Notes under the pieces: generated by a model | The model's input: only the letters and a program-made list of their open reading frames with translations | Databases searched by the model: none | What the model was told of the DNA's origin: nothing | NCBI RefSeq assembly: GCF_029581275.1 | Contig: NZ_CP120742.1 | Location: 1,834,501 to 1,898,500 of the forward strand | Reading direction: 5' to 3' | Source: Micromonospora sp. WMMD1155 | GTDB taxonomy: Bacteria; Actinomycetota; Actinomycetes; Mycobacteriales; Micromonosporaceae | Length of the DNA: 64,000 nucleotides | Shown here: piece by piece, positions 58,530 through 64,000 of the stretch | How the letters are laid out: every line of letters begins with the position of its first letter | Numbering within the stretch: position 1 is the first letter of the stretch | Translations under genes and position numbers: made by a program

Positions 58530-59489
58530 ATGACGGCGACAACGACGTCGGCCCGGTCGGAGCTCTCCGAGCTGGGACGATCCGAGACCGCTCTGCGGAC
58601 CTTCCTCCACGGCCTGCCCGGGGTGGACCAGGTCGGCGCGGAGCAGCGGGCGGCACAGCTCGGCACCCGATCCATCAAGACCACCGCCAAGGCCCAGGCG
58701 ATCGACCTGGCGATCCGGATGGTCGACCTGACCACGCTGGAGGGGGCGGACACCCCGGGCAAGGTGCGCGCGCTGGCTGCGAAGGCGCTGCGCCCGGACC
58801 CGGCCGACCCGTCCTGCCCACACGTCGGGGCGGTCTGCGTCTACCCGGCGATGGTCCCGTACGTCGCCGAGGTGCTGCGCGGGTCCGGTGTCCATCTGGC
58901 CAGCGTGGCGACCGCCTTCCCGTCGGGCCAGGCCCCGTTGGAGATCAAGCTGGCCGACACCCGGGCCGCCGTCGCGGCCGGCGCCGACGAGATCGACATG
59001 GTGATCAACCGGGGCGCGTTCCTGGCCGGGCGGTACAAGGAGGTCTACGACGAGATCGTGGCCACCAAGGAAGCCTGCGGGGACGCCCACCTCAAGGTCA
59101 TCCTGGAGACCGGCGAACTGGCCACGTACGACAACGTCCGGCGCGCCTCCTGGCTGGCCATGCTGGCCGGCGGCGACTTCATCAAGACCTCCACCGGCAA
59201 GGTCCCGGTCGCGGCGACCCTGCCGGTGACCCTGGTGATGCTGGAGGCGGTCCGCGACTTCCGGGCGGCGACCGGGCGCCAGGTGGGCGTGAAGCCCGCC
59301 GGTGGCATCAAGACCACCAAGGACGCGATCAAGTACCTGGTGATGGTCAACGAGACCGTCGGCCCGGACTGGCTCGACCCGGACTGGTTCCGCTTCGGCG
59401 CGTCCAGCCTGCTCAACGACCTGCTGATGCAGCGCACCAAGCTGACGACCGGCACCTACTCCGGTCCCGACTACTTCACCCTGGACTGA
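58530..59489 (+). CDS. deoC: Deoxyribose-phosphate aldolase
   Basis: 319 residues. The Schiff-base lysine is in FIKTSTGK, and a second conserved lysine is in VKPAGGIKT; EIDMVINRG lies in the barrel. It splits 2-deoxyribose-5-phosphate to acetaldehyde and glyceraldehyde-3-phosphate. TAGACT (58517-58522) is seven bases before ATG 58530, a leaderless start. Six bases separate it from the aldehyde dehydrogenase gene, which can oxidise the acetaldehyde. Confidence 0.95.
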   Translation: MTATTTSARSELSELGRSETALRTFLHGLPGVDQVGAEQRAAQLGTRSIKTTAKAQAIDLAIRMVDLTTLEGADTPGKVRALAAKALRPDPADPSCPHVGAVCVYPAMVPYVAEVLRGSGVHLASVATAFPSGQAPLEIKLADTRAAVAAGADEIDMVINRGAFLAGRYKEVYDEIVATKEACGDAHLKVILETGELATYDNVRRASWLAMLAGGDFIKTSTGKVPVAATLPVTLVMLEAVRDFRAATGRQVGVKPAGGIKTTKDAIKYLVMVNETVGPDWLDPDWFRFGASSLLNDLLMQRTKLTTGTYSGPDYFTLD

Positions 59490-59495
59490 TAGCCG

Positions 59496-60926
59496 ATGTT
59501 CGCATACGCCCCCGCCCCCGAGTCCCGCTCGGTGGTGGACCTCAAACCCTCGTACGGGCTGTTCATCGACGGTAAGTTCGTCGACCCGAGCGACGGCGGC
59601 AGCTTCAAGTCGATCAACCCCGCCTCCGAGGAAGTCCTCGCTGAGGTCGCCGAGGCCGGCGCCCAGGACGTGGAACGCGCGGTCCGGGCCGCCCGCAAGG
59701 CGTACGACAAGGTGTGGGGCCCGATGCCGGGCCGGGACCGGGCGAAGTACCTGTACCGGATCGCCCGGCTCGTCCAGGAGCGCTCCCGCGAGCTGGCCGT
59801 CCTGGAATCGCTCGACAACGGCAAGCCGATCCGCGAGTCCCGGGATGTCGACCTGCCGCTGGTCGCCGCGCACTTCTTCTACTACGCCGGCTGGGCCGAC
59901 AAGCTGGGTCACGCCGGCTTCGGGCCGAACCCGCAACCGATCGGCGTGGCCGCGCAGGTCATCCCGTGGAACTTCCCGCTGCTCATGCTGGCCTGGAAGA
60001 TCGCCCCGGCGCTCGCCGCGGGCAACACGGTGGTGTTGAAGCCCGCCGAGACCACCCCGCTGACCGCGCTGCTCTTCGCCGAGATCTGCCAGCAGGCCGA
60101 CCTGCCGGCCGGCGTGGTCAACATCGTCACCGGCGCCGGTGAGACCGGCCGGGCGCTGGTCGAGCACCCCGGCGTGGACAAGGTCGCCTTCACCGGCTCC
60201 ACCGAGGTGGGTCGCGCCATCGCCCGGTCCGTCGCCGGCACCCGCAAGAAGCTCACCCTGGAGCTGGGCGGCAAGGCGGCCAACATCGTCTTCGACGACG
60301 CGCCGATCGACCAGGCCGTCGAGGGCATCGTCAACGGCATCTTCTTCAACCAGGGGCACGTCTGCTGCGCGGGCTCCCGGCTGCTGGTCCAGGAGAACGT
60401 CGCCGACCGCGTGCTGGAGTCGCTGAAGCGGCGGATGGCCCAGCTCCGGGTGGGCGACCCGCTGGACAAGAACACCGACGTCGGCGCGATCAACTCCGCC
60501 GCACAGTTGGAGCGGATCCGCGAGCTGTCCGACGCCGGCTCCGCCGAGGGCGCCGAGCGCTGGTCACCGCCGTGCGAACTGCCCGACCGCGGCTTCTGGT
60601 TCGCGCCCACCATCTTCACCGGCGTCACCCAGGCCCACCGGATCGCCCGCGAGGAGATCTTCGGGCCGGTGCTGTCGGTGCTCACGTTCCGCACCCCGGC
60701 CGAGGCCGTGGAGAAGGCCAACAACACGCCGTACGGGCTGTCGGCGGGCATCTGGACCGACAAGGGCTCACGGATCCTGTGGATGGCCGACCGGCTACGC
60801 GCCGGCGTGGTCTGGGCCAACACGTTCAACAAGTTCGACCCCACCTCGCCGTTCGGCGGCTACAAGGAGTCGGGCTACGGTCGCGAGGGCGGCCGGCACG
60901 GGCTGGAGGGGTACCTCAATGTCTGA
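59496..60926 (+). CDS. Aldehyde dehydrogenase
   Basis: 476 residues, full catalytic core: PWNFPLLMLAWKIAPALAAG, the glutamate in LELGGKAANIVF and the cysteine segment FFNQGHVCCAG. Context (deoC just upstream, a half-length dehydrogenase downstream with an eight-base overlap) suggests oxidation of the acetaldehyde produced by DeoC. The pair resembles a split ALDH16. Confidence 0.93.
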   Translation: MFAYAPAPESRSVVDLKPSYGLFIDGKFVDPSDGGSFKSINPASEEVLAEVAEAGAQDVERAVRAARKAYDKVWGPMPGRDRAKYLYRIARLVQERSRELAVLESLDNGKPIRESRDVDLPLVAAHFFYYAGWADKLGHAGFGPNPQPIGVAAQVIPWNFPLLMLAWKIAPALAAGNTVVLKPAETTPLTALLFAEICQQADLPAGVVNIVTGAGETGRALVEHPGVDKVAFTGSTEVGRAIARSVAGTRKKLTLELGGKAANIVFDDAPIDQAVEGIVNGIFFNQGHVCCAGSRLLVQENVADRVLESLKRRMAQLRVGDPLDKNTDVGAINSAAQLERIRELSDAGSAEGAERWSPPCELPDRGFWFAPTIFTGVTQAHRIAREEIFGPVLSVLTFRTPAEAVEKANNTPYGLSAGIWTDKGSRILWMADRLRAGVVWANTFNKFDPTSPFGGYKESGYGREGGRHGLEGYLNV

Positions 60927-61743
60927 GCGGGTCGCCGTACGCAAGACGTACAAGCTCTTCATCGGCGGGAAGTTCCCGCGCAGCGAGTCGGGACGGTCGT
61001 ATCTCGTGCAGTCCTCGAATGTGTCACTGGCCTCCCGCAAGGACGCCCGGGACGCGGTGGTCGCCGCCCGCGCCGCCGTGAAGGGCTGGGCCGGCGCGAC
61101 CGCGTACAACAGGGGTCAAATCCTCTACCGCGTCGCCGAGATGCTGGAGGGCCGCCGGGAGCAGTTCGTCGCCCTGGGCATCCCGGGCGACGAGGTGGAC
61201 GCGGCGGTGGACCGCTGGGTCTGGTACGCCGGCTGGGCCGACAAGCTCGCCCAGGTGTACGGCGGCGCGAACCCGGTCGCCGGCCCGTACTTCAACATCT
61301 CCGCGCCCGAGCCGACCGGCGTGGTCGCCGTGGTCGCCCCGGAGCGCCCGGCGCTGCTCGGTCTGGTCAGTGTGATCGCCCCGGCGATCGTCACCGGCAA
61401 CACGGTGGTGGTGGCCGCCTCCCCGACCGAGCCGCTGGCGGCGGTGACGCTGGCCGAGGTGCTGGCCACCTCCGACCTGCCCGGCGGGGTGGTCAACATC
61501 CTCACCGGCGCGATCACCGAGACCGCACCGACGCTGGCGGCGCACATGGACGTCAACGCGCTCGACCTGACCGGGGTGACCGACGCCTCGCTCGCCACCG
61601 AGTTGGAGGTCAAGGCGGCCGAGAACCTCAAGCGGGTGCTCCGACCCACCCCGACCGACCACGACTGGACCGCCGACCCGGGCGTGACCCGGATGACGAC
61701 GCTGTTGGAGACCAAGACGGTGTGGCACCCCAAGGGGGTGTGA
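60919..61743 (+). CDS. Half-length aldehyde dehydrogenase-like protein without catalytic Cys
   Basis: 274 residues homologous to the N-terminal NAD-binding part of aldehyde dehydrogenases (YKLFIGGKFPRSESGRSY, then VVAVVAPERPALLGL and TGNTVVVAASPTEPLAAVTL). It stops before the cysteine segment, so it cannot be a complete enzyme. The overlap with the full-length gene implies stoichiometric expression, probably as a partner subunit. Not a pseudogene by its intact reading frame and overlap. Confidence 0.82.
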   Translation: MSERVAVRKTYKLFIGGKFPRSESGRSYLVQSSNVSLASRKDARDAVVAARAAVKGWAGATAYNRGQILYRVAEMLEGRREQFVALGIPGDEVDAAVDRWVWYAGWADKLAQVYGGANPVAGPYFNISAPEPTGVVAVVAPERPALLGLVSVIAPAIVTGNTVVVAASPTEPLAAVTLAEVLATSDLPGGVVNILTGAITETAPTLAAHMDVNALDLTGVTDASLATELEVKAAENLKRVLRPTPTDHDWTADPGVTRMTTLLETKTVWHPKGV

Positions 61744-61759
61744 TCGGTCTTGGTTTTTG

Positions 61760-61833
61760 GGTTTTCCGGGGGAGCCCGCCCACTCCGGGCGGTCAGGCTT
61801 GATCCCTGCGTGGGCGGGCTCCCCCGGAAAACC
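61760..61833. terminator. Long perfect palindrome after the aldehyde dehydrogenase operon
   Basis: Perfect 24-base arms (61760-61783 and 61810-61833) with a 26-base loop, 16 bases after the stop of the half-length dehydrogenase. The arms contain TTTTCCGGGGG, so the stem is very stable. Terminator is the likely role. Confidence 0.7.
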
Positions 61834-61930
61834 TGACGTGGGCCGGGCCCGTCGGGCGGGTCAGCGCACGGGTCTTGCCTCGGGTCGGGTTGCCGGTCAA
61901 CGGGTTCCCGCGCCGGGGCCAAGATCTGCG

Positions 61931-61988
61931 CAACTTCGGGGATGTTGCTGCCTCTGGAGCGCTGGAGGCAGCAATATCCCCGTTCTTG
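61931..61988. repeat. Palindromic repeat, family A copy 2
   Basis: The arms 61931-61954 and 61965-61988 match at 20 of 24 positions and share GGGGATGTTGCTGCCTC with the element at 15222-15279. Flanking AAGATC/GATCTT extends the pairing. Confidence 0.65.
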
Positions 61989-62035
61989 TGCGGATCTTGG
62001 GGTGCTCCTAGGCCGGCCCGGGGTGAGCTGGGGGT

Positions 62036-62054
62036 CTACTACCGGGGGTAGGAT
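62036..62054 (+). promoter_or_regulatory. Promoter and operator of blaI
   Basis: CTAC-N8-GTAG (62036-62051) overlaps the -10 box TAGGAT (62049-62054), which is six bases before the blaI GTG. The same 16-base dyad pattern appears twice upstream of cydA. Confidence 0.6.
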
Positions 62055-62060
62055 TGGCTC

Positions 62061-62528
62061 GTGACTCGGCTGGGCGATCTTGAGCGTGCGGTGATGGACG
62101 TGTTGTGGGACGTGGTCCCCGGCACGTCGGATGGTGTGACCGTGCGTGAGGTGGCCGACGCGCTCGACGGCCGCGAGTTGGCGTACACGACGGTGATGAC
62201 CGTGCTGGACCGGCTCGCCGGCAAGGGCATGGTGCAGCGGGAGCGTGAGGGCCGGGCCTGGCGGTACCGGCCGGCGGCCAGCCGGGAGGCGCACATCGCC
62301 CAGCTCATGCTCGACGCCCTCGACCTGGGCGGCAGCCGGGACGCCGCGCTGGTGCGGTTCGCCCGATCGGTGACCGGCACCGAGGCGGAGGTGCTACGGG
62401 CGGCGTTGGGGAGCGAGGCCGGTCTGACCGGGCCGGGTTCCGCCGACGCCGACGGCGGCTCCGAGCTGACCGACCGTCTGGACGGGCCGACGGGCCGACG
62501 GCCCGCCGGCGAGGCAGCGGAGCGGTAG
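62061..62528 (+). CDS. BlaI/MecI/CopY-family repressor
   Basis: 155 residues. The winged helix (about 1-75) has LGDLERAVMDVLWDV, VREVADALDGRELAYTTVMT and LDRLAGKGMVQREREGRAW. The C-terminal dimerisation helices end in a Gly/Asp-rich tail. It is followed 10 bases later by an M56 protease gene, the classic BlaI-BlaR-type pairing. Leaderless GTG start with a dyad in the promoter. Confidence 0.9.
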   Translation: MTRLGDLERAVMDVLWDVVPGTSDGVTVREVADALDGRELAYTTVMTVLDRLAGKGMVQREREGRAWRYRPAASREAHIAQLMLDALDLGGSRDAALVRFARSVTGTEAEVLRAALGSEAGLTGPGSADADGGSELTDRLDGPTGRRPAGEAAER

Positions 62529-62538
62529 GGCGCACGCC

Positions 62539-63444
62539 GTGGCCTACGCCGTGCACTTCGCCGCAACCATGCTGGCCTGCTATCTGACGGCCCAGGTGTT
62601 GGCCCGCTCCACCTGGACGTGGCGCAGCCCGCGGGTGGCGATCGTCTGCTGGCAGGCGGTCGGGTTGGCGCTGGGGCTATCGGCGATGGGCCTGCCCATG
62701 GCGCTCGGGCTGAGCGCGTACGGCCTGCCGACCGGGAGCGCACTGCTCACCTTGGCCGACGACCTCGCCCACGGCACGCTGCCGGTCGGGCTGAGCACCT
62801 TCCATCTCGCTGGTGTCGGGGTCGGTTTCGGCATCGGCGCGGTCCTGGTCACCACGACCGTGCGCAGCATCCACGGCACCGTACGCGCCCAGCGTCGGCA
62901 CCGGGACCTGCTCTCGCTGGTCGCCCGGGACGATCCGGCCGCGCCCGGCGCGCTCGTGCTGGATCATCCGAGCGCCGCCGCGTACTGCCTGCCCGGGGTG
63001 AAGCCGCAGGTGGTGGTCAGCGCCGGCACGTTGAGCATGCTGGACCGCGCCGAGTTGGCCGCGGTGCTCAGCCACGAGCGAGCGCACGCCCACGAACGGC
63101 ACGATCTCGTGCTGTTGCCGTTCACCGCGCTGTGCCGGGCGTTGCCCTGGTTCGGCTGGGTCCACGACGCCCACGAGCGGGTCGCCCTGCTGGTCGAGAT
63201 GCGCGCCGACGACAAGGCGCGCGAGTTGCACGCGGAGGCGCCGCTGGCCGGCGCGCTGCGCCGGTTCGCCGCAGCCGGTCACCGGATCACCCCGGCCGGT
63301 GCGCTGGGCGTGGGCGACCGGGACCTCGACGTACGGGTGCAGCGTCTGCTGGTCAGCGACCGCCCGCCCCGGGTGCTCGGCGCCACCGCCCTCGCGGTGG
63401 CCAGCACGCTCGTCGCCCTCCCGATCACCCTGTTCCTGTCCTGA
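62539..63444 (+). CDS. M56-family membrane metalloprotease
   Basis: 301 residues with about four membrane helices and the zinc motif HERAH in VLSHERAHAHERHD. M56 proteases sense a signal and inactivate the partner BlaI repressor. There is no penicillin-binding sensor domain at the C-terminus, so the signal is not a beta-lactam by this evidence. Confidence 0.9.
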   Translation: MAYAVHFAATMLACYLTAQVLARSTWTWRSPRVAIVCWQAVGLALGLSAMGLPMALGLSAYGLPTGSALLTLADDLAHGTLPVGLSTFHLAGVGVGFGIGAVLVTTTVRSIHGTVRAQRRHRDLLSLVARDDPAAPGALVLDHPSAAAYCLPGVKPQVVVSAGTLSMLDRAELAAVLSHERAHAHERHDLVLLPFTALCRALPWFGWVHDAHERVALLVEMRADDKARELHAEAPLAGALRRFAAAGHRITPAGALGVGDRDLDVRVQRLLVSDRPPRVLGATALAVASTLVALPITLFLS

Positions 63445-63650
63445 GCTGACCTGGGCGACCTGACGCGGGGTCGCCTGGCCCGAGCACCCGCACCCCTGCG
63501 CCCCGCACTGCCGCGCCGCGACGCCCGCGCCGCCACCCCCGCACCGCGACGCCCGCGCCCCGCACCGCACCGCACCGCAACGCCCGCGCCGCCGCCGCAA
63601 CGCCACCCGCTGATCACAAGATCGCGCTCGATCCACCCACCCCACAACTA
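63445..63650. repeat. Low-complexity GC tract after the M56 gene
   Basis: Repeats of GCACCGC, GCGCC and CGCCCGC fill about 63480-63605. No gene is supportable here. The tract precedes the cyd promoter region. Confidence 0.6.
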
Positions 63651-63688
63651 CTACGCCATGTCGTAGACTTGCCTACGACGTCGCGTAG
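63651..63688 (+). promoter_or_regulatory. Two CTACG-N6-CGTAG dyads upstream of cydA
   Basis: Dyads at 63651-63666 and 63673-63688 share the arms CTACG/CGTAG and are 22 bases apart, two helical turns. A shorter CTACGTGTAG occurs at 63709-63718. All resemble the blaI promoter dyad. Confidence 0.65.
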
Positions 63689-63759
63689 TAGACAGACGTG
63701 TAGAGAAACTACGTGTAGGGTGGCTACGACAAGGGAGCCAACACTACGGAGAGCCGGCC

Positions 63760-64000
63760 ATGGACACCCTGCTCCTCGCCCGCCTGCAGTTCGCCACCAC
63801 CACCTCGATCCACTTTCTCTTCGTGGTCGTCACGCTCGGGCTGGTCACACTGCTGGTCGCGATGCAGACCGCCTGGGTGCTCACCGGCAACCCGAAGTGG
63901 GAGCGGCTGACCCGCTACTGGGGCCAGCTCTACGTGATCAACTACGTGCTCGGCATCGCCACCGGCATCGTGATGGAGTTCCAGTTCGGGCTGAACTGGA
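63760..64000 (+). CDS. cydA: Cytochrome bd ubiquinol oxidase subunit I (5' part)
   Basis: The visible 80 residues, MDTLLLARLQFATTTSIHFL and on through TRYWGQLYVINYVLGIATG, match the CydA N-terminus. The conserved His18 (heme ligand region) and first two membrane helices are present. It is a terminal oxidase for low-oxygen respiration. GGAG lies about eight bases before the ATG. The gene continues beyond the window. Confidence 0.95.
   Translation, partial: MDTLLLARLQFATTTSIHFLFVVVTLGLVTLLVAMQTAWVLTGNPKWERLTRYWGQLYVINYVLGIATGIVMEFQFGLNW

Noticed and set aside
60919..61743. Pseudogene of aldehyde dehydrogenase
   Set aside because: The frame is intact, composition is normal, and it overlaps the upstream gene by eight bases, so it is more likely a functional partner subunit.

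Overview
The window is a very GC-rich chromosomal segment from an actinomycete, most probably Micromonospora or a close relative (family Micromonosporaceae). The grounds are the base composition, the many GTG starts, the SigE-family sigma factor, the actinobacterial acyl-CoA carboxylase genes (accD, accE, accA with birA), GuaB1, an Rv1086-like isoprenyl transferase and LpdA, and the absence of any phage, transposon or rRNA/tRNA gene. It reads as ordinary core chromosome carrying a few accessory cassettes.

Layout. 1-4.4 kb: PIN-PhoH ATPase (cut by the window edge), two small unknown genes, an XRE-type regulator, a small membrane protein and trehalose-phosphatase. 4.4-9.4 kb (minus strand): isoprenyl transferase, geranylgeranyl-reductase-like flavoprotein, a membrane protein and GTP-dependent PEP carboxykinase. 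9.8-11.8 kb: two GtrA-like proteins and a MaoC-like dehydratase. 11.8-15.1 kb: PH-domain protein, birA and accD in a divergent pair. 15.2-22.4 kb: an insertion-like block with sigma factor and partner, PanE, M50-like protease, Uma2, GH25 lysozyme and a transmembrane Ser/Thr kinase. 22.5-27.4 kb: accE, then three overlapping genes that resemble a type VII secretion accessory module ending in a mycosin, then maf and an O-methyltransferase. 27.6-30.2 kb: a drug-efflux-type ABC transporter under a PadR regulator. 30.4-33.7 kb: accA and guaB1. 33.8-39.2 kb: TetR/DoxX and MarR plus a heterodimeric ABC exporter. 39.2-40.6 kb: a compact threonyl-tRNA synthetase preceded by a tiny threonine-containing leader ORF. 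41-53 kb: DedA, DUF998, LpdA, gamma-glutamylcyclotransferase, GNAT, a vapBC-type toxin-antitoxin pair, several poorly known proteins, an M20 amidohydrolase and a methylmalonyl-CoA mutase large subunit. 53-62 kb: a second Ser/Thr kinase, then a nucleoside/sugar salvage group (phosphopentomutase/phosphomannomutase-like, upp, deoC, two aldehyde dehydrogenase genes). 62-64 kb: BlaI-like repressor, M56 protease and the start of cydA.

How the genes fit together. BirA, AccD, AccE and AccA can supply a complete biotin-dependent acyl-CoA carboxylase, whose methylmalonyl-CoA product is the substrate class of the mutase at 51.4-53.0 kb. PEP carboxykinase links to gluconeogenesis. DeoC and the downstream dehydrogenases can channel deoxyribose phosphate to acetate, with Upp and the phosphohexomutase on the nucleotide side.

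Regulation is unusually readable. About eighteen genes have a TANNNT box ending 6-7 bases before the start codon, which is the signature of leaderless transcripts. Operator-like dyads can be matched to regulators next door (PadR, TetR, MarR, VapB, BlaI). The most interesting signals are the threonine leader ORF before the compact ThrRS, the shared CTAC-N8-GTAG dyads at blaI and cydA, a twelve-residue ATQ repeat in the second kinase, the A/T-richer mycosin module with a TTA codon, and several families of long intergenic palindromes.
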